DNA from: an uncultured Dorea sp.
GTDB lineage: Bacteria > Bacillota > Clostridia > Lachnospirales > Lachnospiraceae
DNA length: 44,561 nt
Reading direction: 5' to 3'
Assembly (NCBI GenBank): GCA_900550865.1
Contig: URTM01000023.1
Location: 1-44,561 of the forward strand
In this document: one piece after another, positions 32,835 through 40,383 of the stretch
Position numbering within the stretch: position 1 is the stretch's first letter
Layout of the letters: each line of letters begins with the position of its first letter
Notes under the pieces: generated by a model
The model's input: only the letters and a program-made list of their open reading frames with translations
What the model was told of the DNA's origin: nothing
Database searches by the model: none
Program-made: the position numbers and the translations under genes

Positions 32835-34312
32835 TCCTCAGTCCACCTGTAAATTACCAGCAACAATACATTTGGCAAAACTGCACATATAACAAGTCTG
32901 TATAACAGATTAAAGAACGCTCCGCCATCGTACACCCTGCAGCAATAATCCGTACATAACCATACCAGAAATATGATCAGAATATTACACAGATATCTAA
33001 AGAAAAATTTTCCGACCGGTCGTTTGAAGCAGTGCTTATACATAATATACGGCTCTACCCACGTTGTCGTTAAAAGAGTACTTGCAATGGTTCCGATAAA
33101 TACTCCTGCAACACCACACTTCATTACCAGAACGATCGATATGATCAGATTCAATACAGCTTCTGCCACCGCTTTATATCTGTCATTCCAGAAAAATCCC
33201 ATGGATTCTTTAAATACTGTCACCGCTCTTCTCATTCCGTTTATCAGAAAACTAATGCATAAAACCAGTACGATCTGCCATTCAAACAAATATTTTTTTC
33301 CAAATGCAAGTTCCACAAATGGATTCAACAGTTCAAACAGACAGATTGCTGCCACTCCATACATCCACTGTCCGATAAAAAACAGCTGCAAAAAAACTTT
33401 ATGCACCTTGTCTGATTTTTCCATCACACCGAGATTTCCTATACTCGCTGCAATACTCTGAAACACCTGTTCCAATACCTGTCTCACCGAACCAATGATC
33501 AGAAAATAGTTGGAATATATTCCCGCTGTGATAACTCCGACAAAACTTGAGATCAACAGGTTGTCGGTATTACTGACTACTACGGTTCCAAGCTTATGCA
33601 TCAACATTGCTTTTACATTCTTTACAATATCCTGATGTTCTTCTTCCGGCAGACGATCTTTACAGGGTTCTTTCAGATATGGAAACAGTTCATCTGCTTT
33701 TCTCGACATGGTTACATTTGCACAAAATGTACACAGTACAGCCGCAAGCAGAAATACAACAAAATTTTTCGTCACCAGCAGAATAATGATCTGACAGATA
33801 TCCTGCAAAACAAGGAATCCATTATGGTTGATCACGGTCAGATAATTCAGCTGATGTGCATCGACTAACGTTTTCTTATAGATCAGCAGATATGAAACAA
33901 CCGAATTCAATAAATACAACAGATAGATCAGGATTAAATGATCAACATCCGGACGGTTCTTCATCAGTACATCCAGAAATGGGATCAGCATCAATCCGGC
34001 AGTCAGCACGAAAGCGGCTGTTCCTCTGTAAAAATTTTTGAACATCCGCATCAGGATCTGCTGACGTCTGATATCCTTTTTCGCTATAGGTTCATAGAGT
34101 GCGTAGGTAATCGCAGTTCCTACCCCGAGTTCTGACAAGGAAAGTATATTCAGAATATCTGTAAATAATCCATTGATTCCGACATATCCTTCACTCAGAG
34201 TTCTCGTAAATACAACTCTGGTTATAAATCCCATAAAAATCGCCAGAAACTGCGCAAGCATTGCCACAGATGCATTCATCACAGAATATTCGGTTCTGGT
34301 CTTTTGTTCCAC
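32762..34312 (-). CDS. Wzx-like polysaccharide flippase (MATE/MOP superfamily)
   Basis: The 516-residue membrane protein has 12-14 hydrophobic helices. The start NASVAMLAQFLAIFMGFITRVVFTRTLSEGYVGINGLFTDILNILSLSELGVGTAITYALYEPIA is typical of PST/Wzx-type lipid-linked oligosaccharide flippases of Gram-positives. It should move undecaprenyl-linked units across the membrane. It sits between a TetR gene (121 bases upstream) and a GT2 gene that overlaps its end. Confidence 0.9.
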   Translation of the reverse strand: MEQKTRTEYSVMNASVAMLAQFLAIFMGFITRVVFTRTLSEGYVGINGLFTDILNILSLSELGVGTAITYALYEPIAKKDIRRQQILMRMFKNFYRGTAAFVLTAGLMLIPFLDVLMKNRPDVDHLILIYLLYLLNSVVSYLLIYKKTLVDAHQLNYLTVINHNGFLVLQDICQIIILLVTKNFVVFLLAAVLCTFCANVTMSRKADELFPYLKEPCKDRLPEEEHQDIVKNVKAMLMHKLGTVVVSNTDNLLISSFVGVITAGIYSNYFLIIGSVRQVLEQVFQSIAASIGNLGVMEKSDKVHKVFLQLFFIGQWMYGVAAICLFELLNPFVELAFGKKYLFEWQIVLVLCISFLINGMRRAVTVFKESMGFFWNDRYKAVAEAVLNLIISIVLVMKCGVAGVFIGTIASTLLTTTWVEPYIMYKHCFKRPVGKFFFRYLCNILIIFLVWLCTDYCCRVYDGGAFFNLLYRLVICAVLPNVLLLVIYRWTEEWKELWKLLKKIVEKILGLRRKHR

Positions 34313-34432
34313 TGCATTTCAGTCCCTTCCCTCTTACTTTTACATCAAAAATCGTATTCTTATTTATAAGTTTATACGACTGAATTTCAGAAAGCAATAT
34401 ATAATCCCAAAAAGAACTGTTTCCTTAGCGTT

Positions 34433-35071
34433 TTACATATAAGACGCATCCCAGACATCCTGATGCAGTAAATGAAACAATAATGCAAATACCGACTGAT
34501 ACACGGTGCGGGTCGGAAGCTCTGTCCGATCAATATATCCCAGATGTATTTTGACCGCTGCCAATACCGTACTATCTACAATATTCGATACGATCACCTC
34601 CGGATCCATAATCTCTGTAATCTCAAAATCCTTTCCTGCCTTTTCCATGTATTCTGCAAACTGATGCAGTACATTCCTTCTGTGTTCCAGAAATTCCCTG
34701 GTATATCGTGCAGACTGGTAATATCTCCAGTAAAAAACCGTTTTCTCCGGATCTTCCATTAAGAAATCCCAGTATGCCCTCCACATGATCCTGCAGGATT
34801 CATCCAGCTTCGCTGTTTCTTTTTCCGAGCCTTCCGTATTCTGCAGCAATTTTCCGACAAGCTCTGCAACTTCTTCGTCAATCTTAAGAAATGCATCGGA
34901 CATCATCTCCCCGAGATTCTTATAACACTGATAAATATAGGGATCCGAAAGTTCACTTGCCTTCGATATCTTTCTGACCGTCACTCCCTCGATTCCTTCT
35001 TCCTTCACGACCCGGAACAGTGCCCGGTGAAGCTTATGTTTCACTTCTTCCTTGCTATGTCTCCTCGTCAT
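34433..35071 (-). CDS. TetR-family transcription regulator
   Basis: The 212-residue protein has an N-terminal helix-turn-helix (HRALFRVVKEEGIEGVTVRKISKASELSDPYIYQCYKNLGEMMSDAFL), slightly shifted from canonical TetR but clear. An all-helical C-terminal ligand domain follows. AGGAGG lies six bases before the ATG at 35071; the frame extends to 35107 but that start lacks a ribosome site. It is the first gene after the riboswitch leader and precedes flippase and GT2 genes, which it may control. Confidence 0.85.
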   Translation of the reverse strand: MTRRHSKEEVKHKLHRALFRVVKEEGIEGVTVRKISKASELSDPYIYQCYKNLGEMMSDAFLKIDEEVAELVGKLLQNTEGSEKETAKLDESCRIMWRAYWDFLMEDPEKTVFYWRYYQSARYTREFLEHRRNVLHQFAEYMEKAGKDFEITEIMDPEVIVSNIVDSTVLAAVKIHLGYIDRTELPTRTVYQSVFALLFHLLHQDVWDASYM

Positions 35072-35122
35072 TACGTTCCTCCTCTGACATAAACAATTCC
35101 CAACCACTTGCTTCTTTTTGAG

Positions 35123-35166
35123 CGAAAAAAAAGCAAGAAGAAAAAGTATTGTCCTTTTCGTCTTGC
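35123..35166 (-). terminator. Riboswitch terminator before the TetR gene
   Basis: On the minus strand GCAAGACGAAAAG pairs with CTTTTTCTTCTTGC, followed by eight T. It directly follows the aptamer and its 5' arm overlaps the aptamer's 3' end. It would stop transcription about 50 bases before the TetR start. Confidence 0.8.
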
Positions 35167-35232
35167 AACTGGCTGACCATCTCCCGGTCCCTATAGCTTT
35201 GCGCCACTATGTTTCCATAGCTTTGCCCATAA
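35160..35232 (-). ncRNA. c-di-GMP-I (GEMM-I) riboswitch
   Basis: The minus strand reads GGGCAAAGCTATGGAAACAT, AGTGGCGCAAAGCTATAGGG, ACCGGGAGATGGTCAGCCAG, then TTGC. This shows the conserved GGCAAA, a hairpin with a GAAA tetraloop (CTATG-GAAA-CATAG), GCGCAAAGC, and the second-arm GGTCAGCCAG that corresponds to the GEMM-I receptor GGTAGCCAG. The 374-base gap 35072-35445 contains this leader, its promoter and the promoter of the plus-strand cargo genes. Class I aptamers bind cyclic di-GMP with ligand-dependent change of the following terminator. Whether ligand turns the unit on or off is not determined here. Confidence 0.85.
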
Positions 35233-35267
35233 ATATTTTATTCAAAGATTCTTTGTTAGTCTCTTTT

Positions 35268-35296
35268 ATTTTATAATAGTTGAGTTTTCTTTTCAA
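35268..35296 (-). promoter_or_regulatory. Promoter of the riboswitch-TetR-flippase-GT2 unit
   Basis: TTGAAA (35291-35296), 17 bases, TAAAAT (35268-35273). It places the transcript start about 30 bases before the aptamer. Confidence 0.6.
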
Positions 35297-35390
35297 GTAA
35301 ATCCGGCATATCTATAAAAAAAGTTTTTGTGGTTTTAGCGTTTGCTAAAGAATTTCTTTCAAATATTTACCAAAAAATGGAAATCTTTCC

Positions 35391-35418
35391 TTTATTTTTT
35401 AAGATTTTATGTTAAAAT
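35391..35418 (+). promoter_or_regulatory. Weak promoter candidate for the three cargo genes
   Basis: TTTATT (35391-35396), 16 bases, TAAAAT (35413-35418), 28 bases before the first cargo ATG. Upstream at about 35336-35351 there is an inverted repeat TTTAGC-GTTT-GCTAAA, a possible operator. The -35 is poor, so activation by a regulator is plausible. Confidence 0.4.
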
Positions 35419-35445
35419 AAAAACTGATAAACAGGAGGTAATAAC

Positions 35446-35815
35446 ATGGAAAAAATTTACAAAAAGCCGGTTGTTTCTATAGATACAGGACTTTCGGAAG
35501 GCGTTTATGCTGCAAGTGGTGCTTCTCAGGGCATATTATGGTGTATGGGATCGTTGGGGTACAAATGGCGGTAAGGGACTTGCCTTGGCGAACTGGTCTG
35601 GTTTATCAGGAACAATTACATTACATGTAACATTTAACGATACAATTGATCAGGCTGAAGCCGGTTCTGCCAACTGTTCCTGCTCTGGTAATACAGCAAC
35701 CTTTACATTTGATGCTGAAAAAACAGAGAGTCCACTTACGATTGGAGTTCATCTGAATCACGGAACAAGCATTGATAATTTACAGATGACAGGATTTACA
35801 TACTCTGTAAAATAG
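35446..35815 (+). pseudogene. Cargo gene 1 of the leader-bearing trio, frameshifted
   Basis: A strong AGGAGG precedes an ATG whose frame gives MEKIYKKPVVSIDTGLSEG then VYAASGAS, then leaves the family sequence and stops at 35572-35574 (42 residues). The next frame from about 35530 continues AYYGVWDRWGTNGGKG to a stop at 35815 with the family C-terminus (MTGFTYSVK). Removing one G from GGG (35529-35531) restores a 122-residue protein, the same size as its two neighbours (125 and 127). So this is a one-base insertion, a sequencing error, or a deliberate shift. The leader is the most diverged of the three. Core residues include CSC and SGN. Confidence 0.75.
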
Positions 35816-35839
35816 TCTCCAAAGGAGGTAATTATATTC

Positions 35840-36217
35840 ATGAAACAATATACAAAACCTATGATTTCTATTGATGATGGTATGGCTGAAGGCGTTTATG
35901 CTGCAAGTGGTGCTTCTGACGATATAACCATTTCCGTACCAGACATTACAGCCAACTGGGGCGGACGCGGAGAGGTTAAAATTACATTAAATCTTAAAAA
36001 AATAGCTTCTTCTCAATCAAAGGTTGTACTGAATTTCAATATGAACCTTGCTAGTGGATGGCTTACTAGATGGGATGGTGGAGCTAGCGCATCTGTCTCA
36101 GGAAATTCACTTACTTTATCTTGGTCCAGTACACCTGAATCAGCAGAAATTATGCTTCAGGCAGACGGTGATATTACACAATTAAAATGTACAGGCTACG
36201 CTTATTCAAACAATTAA
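35840..36217 (+). CDS. Cargo gene 2: leader-bearing small beta-rich protein
   Basis: The 125-residue protein begins MKQYTKPMISIDDGMAEG then VYAASGAS, matching its neighbours. The remaining ~100 residues have alternating hydrophobic beta strands (EVKITLNLKKI, KVVLNFNMNLASGWLTRWDGG, SVSGNSLTLSWSS, EIMLQADGDITQLKCTGYAYSNN). The GWLTRW..SVSGNSLTLSW pattern recalls CBM2-like carbohydrate-binding sandwiches, though I cannot confirm homology. There is no hydrophobic signal peptide. VYA before ASG fits a signal-peptidase cleavage box (small residue at -1 and V at -3). AAAGGAGG precedes the ATG. It is very probably exported by the neighbouring ABC transporter. Family not recognised. Confidence 0.85.
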   Translation: MKQYTKPMISIDDGMAEGVYAASGASDDITISVPDITANWGGRGEVKITLNLKKIASSQSKVVLNFNMNLASGWLTRWDGGASASVSGNSLTLSWSSTPESAEIMLQADGDITQLKCTGYAYSNN

Positions 36218-36248
36218 TTTATCAAATTACAAAGGAGGAGAACATATT

Positions 36249-36632
36249 ATGAGTAACTATTCAAAACCAGTAATTTCTATCGATGATGGTATGGCGGAAG
36301 GCGTTTACACTGCAAGTGGTGGTTGCTATACTGCAAAGGCATACATTACCCAGTCTCCTGAAACAGGTCGTCCCAACTACGTTATTCATGTAGATGGACA
36401 TCACAGTGCAAGTGCAGATCACACCAATGATGCACAGGTTCTTACAATTTCATTCAACCAGAATGTAACTTACGTATCTAGTCAGGGCGGATTAATCTCT
36501 GGTAATGGAACAACTACTCTTAAAGTTAGATATAGCTATCATCAGAACCCAAATGACAATATCGGATTAGGTGATCTTGTCGTTACTAGCGATTCCGGAC
36601 TCGCAATCGCAGGTGTATCCATCACAGATTAA
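36249..36632 (+). CDS. Cargo gene 3: leader-bearing small beta-rich protein
   Basis: The 127-residue protein begins MSNYSKPVISIDDGMAEG then VYTASGG. The shared N-terminus is nearly identical to that of cargo 2, also in DNA. The rest is different: YTAKAYITQSPETGRPNYVIHVDGHHSA, then TISFNQNVTYVSSQGG, ISGNGTTTLKVRYSY and LVVTSDSGLAIAGVSITD. It is beta-rich with one cysteine (GGCY) just after the leader. AAAGGAGGAG precedes the ATG, 31 bases after cargo 2. A terminator follows. It is not a known family to me. Confidence 0.85.
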   Translation: MSNYSKPVISIDDGMAEGVYTASGGCYTAKAYITQSPETGRPNYVIHVDGHHSASADHTNDAQVLTISFNQNVTYVSSQGGLISGNGTTTLKVRYSYHQNPNDNIGLGDLVVTSDSGLAIAGVSITD

Positions 36633-36659
36633 TACTTCAAAGAAGTTGTCTTAAACACA

Positions 36660-36690
36660 AAAGAAGCTGCCCACCGCAGCTTCTTTTTAT
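36660..36690. terminator. Bidirectional terminator between cargo and exporter genes
   Basis: GAAGCTGC-CCACC-GCAGCTTC followed by TTTTT on the plus strand and by TTTT on the minus strand. It can end both the cargo genes and the convergent ABC gene. Confidence 0.85.
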
Positions 36691-36723
36691 ATCTCTATTT
36701 TCTTCTCATCCATATCCCATTTC

Positions 36724-38493
36724 CTAAAAATCCCTCACCATCTGATCGATCTCATCCTGTCCAAGCACCTTGCACCGTTTCTGCCGGATTGCATACACAC
36801 GGTCACAGATATTTAATACCGTTGGTCGATGTGTCGTCACAATACAGGTTCGTGGATAAGTATCCATCATGATATTCTTCAACACCTTACGCTCTGTCGC
36901 CACATCCAGCGCCGAAGTTGCTTCATCCAACAGCAGGATCGGGGACTTCCGAAGCAGTGCCCTGGCAATGGACAGACGCTGTGCCTGTCCTTCCGAGAAG
37001 CCGCCTCCGCGTTCTTTTACAATACTGTTGATTCCATCCGGAAGCTTCTCTACAAATTCCCATGCACAGGCAAGTTTCAATGCCTCTATGATCTCGCCAT
37101 CGGTCGCTTCCGGTTTTACATTCCGCAGATTCTCTGCGATCGTACCAGAGAACATCGTATTGCCCTGTGGCACATAGGAGAACAGGCGTCTGGTCGACGG
37201 CGACATCTCCACTTTCTGATTCCGGTTCTCTCCCGCACAGATCCAGGCTTCTCCTTCCTGCGGACGAAGCAGTGACAGGATCAGCCGCAGCATCGTCGTC
37301 TTTCCTTCTCCCGACGGTCCTACTAATGCCACGATCTCATGCGGATAGGCTTCCACCGTTGCATGTTCGAATACATTCGTTCCGTTATGATAGGTATACT
37401 CCAGATTCTCCATCTTAAGTCCCACACCCTCTGCACGGTGCTCTTTTTCGAATCCCCGCACTTCTTTGTCCTGGCTGTAGTCTTCCTGCGGCATCTCAAC
37501 AATATCCATCAGACGACCCGCAGATATGGTCAGTGATATGGCCGTAGGGATCAGCCCTGTCAGAGAGTTTACAGATGCCGTCAACGTTCCGGATAAGGAC
37601 AGGAACATCGTCATCGTACCGTAACTGATCGCTCCGCTCCAGACTCTGTAGATTCCCCAGCCGTAGCAGCTGTACGATACCGCAAATCCAACGATCGACA
37701 TCAGCACAGAGGTCAGGATCGACATTTTCTGGAATTCCAGTCTCATATCGATATAGTCTTTCTGCAGATTCTTCAGCCGGTCGATATAGAAATGTATCAT
37801 GTCAAATGCCTTGATCGTCTGTATATTCGAGAATGCTTCCTGGTTGAAACCATAAAGCTTTGCATTCATTGCTGCGCTCCGCTCATTGTTGTTGCGCATC
37901 CGTCGTAATAACGGTCTCGACATCAATGCACTGAACGGAATTCCAAGCAGCGCGAAGATTGCAAATGTAGGATCATAATAGACCACAACCCACAACGCAC
38001 TCACGAACTTTGCCGTATAGATGATCAGGTTCGGGATCCAGTTCAGGATGCCGCTCGAGATATTCGATGCATCCGAACTCCACCTGGTGACCAGATCGCC
38101 CGTGTGGTATGCCGTGAGTGATTCCCAGTCTGTGACCAGCATCTTGGCAAATATGTCGTTTTTTATCTCTGCATCGACTTTCAGATTGATAAATGTCGAA
38201 GCATAACCGGATGCCTGTCCTACCAGAATATTTGCCACCGAGAAACCGATCATCGCCGCAAATGTACTCAGAAGCTTTCCTGTCTGGTGTCCGGTAATGA
38301 TATCAACAAGATCTTTTGAGATCATACTGGAAACCAGTGATACTCCTGTTCCTGCAAGTCCGAGTACCGTATACAGAACCATCGCTTTCCAGTACCTTCT
38401 GGCGTATTGATAGATCCAGCGGGTCTGTATCCACATCTTCTGAAGCGTTCCATCTTTCAGATGTTTTTTGATAAGCTGTACTTTATCCTTCAT
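36724..38493 (-). CDS. ABC exporter (fused membrane and ATPase domains), no peptidase domain
   Basis: The 589-residue protein has a six-helix ABC exporter membrane domain (about 30-310) and an ATPase domain. The ATPase has the Walker A motif VALVGPSGEGKTTMLR, the signature region GGGFSEGQAQRLSIARALL and Walker B PILLLDEATSALD. The C39 peptidase domain found in many peptide exporters is absent; the N-terminus is only ~25 residues before the first helix. The ATG is one base past the stop of the kinase gene with GGAAGG upstream, so the pair is coupled. Its position next to the leader-bearing genes makes export of those proteins the best guess. Confidence 0.93.
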   Translation of the reverse strand: MKDKVQLIKKHLKDGTLQKMWIQTRWIYQYARRYWKAMVLYTVLGLAGTGVSLVSSMISKDLVDIITGHQTGKLLSTFAAMIGFSVANILVGQASGYASTFINLKVDAEIKNDIFAKMLVTDWESLTAYHTGDLVTRWSSDASNISSGILNWIPNLIIYTAKFVSALWVVVYYDPTFAIFALLGIPFSALMSRPLLRRMRNNNERSAAMNAKLYGFNQEAFSNIQTIKAFDMIHFYIDRLKNLQKDYIDMRLEFQKMSILTSVLMSIVGFAVSYSCYGWGIYRVWSGAISYGTMTMFLSLSGTLTASVNSLTGLIPTAISLTISAGRLMDIVEMPQEDYSQDKEVRGFEKEHRAEGVGLKMENLEYTYHNGTNVFEHATVEAYPHEIVALVGPSGEGKTTMLRLILSLLRPQEGEAWICAGENRNQKVEMSPSTRRLFSYVPQGNTMFSGTIAENLRNVKPEATDGEIIEALKLACAWEFVEKLPDGINSIVKERGGGFSEGQAQRLSIARALLRKSPILLLDEATSALDVATERKVLKNIMMDTYPRTCIVTTHRPTVLNICDRVYAIRQKRCKVLGQDEIDQMVRDF

Positions 38494-38494
38494 C

Positions 38495-39769
38495 TTAACC
38501 TTCCGTCTCCTTATATTGCACTCCCTGTATCGTACCGGCCGTGCCATTTTCTTTTCCAAGGCGGTCTATCTCTTTCTTCACCGTCTCTACCGCACTGAAC
38601 TCTTTCGTACAGAACAGATGTAGGACAGGGATCTCTTTCGCCAGCCCTTTCGAGAATTCCAGATTCTTCTCCAGCAGTTCTTCTTTCCATACCGGGGAGA
38701 TCATCCGCTGCATTACCCTCATGATCTTCTCATACGTACTAAGCGGTTCTACATGATCCTTCGTATCGCGTCCTAATAACACGATACCTCCAAGTTCATG
38801 ATCCTCTGTGGTATAGATCTCAGATGTCCCGCACCACGGGATTCCACGTACGATCATTTTCCCGTCTTTTCTTCCGATCAGGTTCAGATCTCCATTCAGA
38901 TATGGGACACCTAACTGCTCATGCCACATCGCCGTATGCGTAGATTTTCCCATTCCGGAATGCCCGGAGAACAGCCATGCCTTTCCTTCATATAGAATCG
39001 ATGCCGAATGCACTGCATAATAGCCCTTCTTTTGCGCCAGATAAAGATAGAACATGCGGACTGCGTGAAACAGCTGATCCACCTCTTCATCTCCAAAAGA
39101 CCGTCTGCAGTAGATTCTCACATAACTCCCGTCTTCTGTCATGTAGGCTTCATATATGCTGCTCATCGATGGAAATGTCAGGATATATCCCTCTTCCCAC
39201 TCACTGACGGTCAGTTCTTTATTCCGGAGCAGAACCTTCCCATTCTGTCTGCTTTCCGGAGGATATTCTGTAAATTCGATGATCTGATCCCAGTTATCGG
39301 CTCTATCCTCTTCTCTGATACCATCTGTGCCAGTCTCTTCACCTCCATCTTTTTTCGGAAATTTGGTCATGAAATCATGAAACTTCTCCGGTATCATCTC
39401 TTCCGCTCCCAGAAAGCCAACCTCGATTCCGGCAATCTGCATCCCGGCACAACATCTCTCGCCTACAGCCGACAGATGCTCTGTGAAATTTCTCCTCAAG
39501 ATTCCAAGATTCTGCAGCTGGCTTACGAATTCCAGGATGTCTTTCTTCAACTGCTCTTTTTCTTCACTCTCTGTAATGCCATAGTGCTCTGCAGCAAGAC
39601 AGATCAGTTCTTCGTCCGTTCTCGGTGTTTCCAGTGCATTCCACAGAAATACACCGGTCTCATTCATTGTAATTCCTCTCTTCTGGTCCGCTACCTTCTG
39701 ACCAAATGGAAGCAGATGATAAACTCCCTCTATATTTTTTAACTGATATCCCTCTTGTCTTTTTATCAT
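38495..39769 (-). CDS. PqqD-like domain fused to an HPr-kinase-like ATPase
   Basis: The 424-residue protein begins with a PqqD-like domain (about 1-95: EGVYHLLPFGQKVADQKRGITMNETGVFLWNALETPRTDEELICLAAEHYG), the fold that binds leader peptides in many RiPP pathways. A linker of about 130 residues follows. The C-terminal HPr-kinase/phosphorylase-like domain has the P-loop GHSGMGKSTHTAMW at about 269-282, LNGDLNLIGRKDGK and VRGIPWCG. HPr-kinase homologues in lasso-peptide clusters phosphorylate the precursor, so modification of the cargo is possible. The gene is coupled to the ABC exporter and divergent from the S26 gene. Full HPr kinase is unlikely because the usual C-terminal part is lacking. 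Confidence 0.85.
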   Translation of the reverse strand: MIKRQEGYQLKNIEGVYHLLPFGQKVADQKRGITMNETGVFLWNALETPRTDEELICLAAEHYGITESEEKEQLKKDILEFVSQLQNLGILRRNFTEHLSAVGERCCAGMQIAGIEVGFLGAEEMIPEKFHDFMTKFPKKDGGEETGTDGIREEDRADNWDQIIEFTEYPPESRQNGKVLLRNKELTVSEWEEGYILTFPSMSSIYEAYMTEDGSYVRIYCRRSFGDEEVDQLFHAVRMFYLYLAQKKGYYAVHSASILYEGKAWLFSGHSGMGKSTHTAMWHEQLGVPYLNGDLNLIGRKDGKMIVRGIPWCGTSEIYTTEDHELGGIVLLGRDTKDHVEPLSTYEKIMRVMQRMISPVWKEELLEKNLEFSKGLAKEIPVLHLFCTKEFSAVETVKKEIDRLGKENGTAGTIQGVQYKETEG

Positions 39770-39901
39770 GCTTTCATTCCTTTCTGAAGATTTCCGGAAT
39801 TATGGTATTTCCTTATTACAGATGTTATAATAAAATGTATCCTGAATTAAATTAATCATTGAACAGCGCAGCACTTCCTGCCGCGCGGATTGGAAGTATA
39901 T

Positions 39902-40378
39902 ATGAATCATACAAATTCACAACAGTCACATACAACAGACAGAAGTTCTTATCCTGTAGATATCGAGAAACTTCTGCGTGATGGTCATCCCATCCGTCTG
40001 AAGCCGCAGGGATACAGTATGTATCCTCTGTTCATTCCTGGCCGTGATGAAGCTGTCATCGCCCCCTGCAGTACCGATTCTCTGCACCGCGGCGATGTCG
40101 TCCTTTACCGGAGAGACCAGAGTATACTGGTTCTGCACCGCATCTGGAAGATCAAAAAAGACGGATTCTATATGGTCGGTGATAATCAGACTGTGATCGA
40201 GGGGCCTCTCCGTCCGGACCAGATCCGCGGCCGGCTCATCGCCTGCTGCCGTAACGGACGGGAATTCAGCACGAGGAATCCTTTCTACCGGATGCTCGCA
40301 GGCTTCTGGTTAGCTTTTCGCCCCTTCCGTCCACTTGCTCACAAAGCCGCCGGCTTTTTCCGCCATATCAGGAGATGA
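39902..40378 (+). CDS. S24/S26 signal-peptidase-like protein without N-terminal anchor
   Basis: The 158-residue protein shows the order of signal peptidase boxes. They are the serine in GYSMYPLF (S39), RGDVVLYRR, a histidine rather than lysine in LVLHRIWKI (H79), and VGDNQTVIEG with a C-terminal IRGRLIACCR. A Ser/His pair occurs in SipW and eukaryotic Sec11 enzymes. There is no N-terminal membrane helix; the C-terminal 35 residues are mildly hydrophobic and very basic. The start is the ATG at 39902, though the frame opens at a TTG at 39890. The C-terminus overlaps the start region of the next gene. It is a candidate for removing the shared leader. Confidence 0.85.
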   Translation: MNHTNSQQSHTTDRSSYPVDIEKLLRDGHPIRLKPQGYSMYPLFIPGRDEAVIAPCSTDSLHRGDVVLYRRDQSILVLHRIWKIKKDGFYMVGDNQTVIEGPLRPDQIRGRLIACCRNGREFSTRNPFYRMLAGFWLAFRPFRPLAHKAAGFFRHIRR

Positions 40379-40383
40379 CACAT

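Noticed and set aside
35446..36632. Lanthipeptide, lasso or other classical RiPP precursor interpretation
   Set aside because: The parts after the leader are ~100 residues and beta-rich, cysteines are few, and no cyclase, dehydratase, radical SAM or lasso synthetase gene is nearby.
39902..40378. LexA/phage-repressor-type S24 protein
   Set aside because: There is no DNA-binding domain, and the order SMYP, GDVV, HR, GDN matches signal peptidases rather than LexA.
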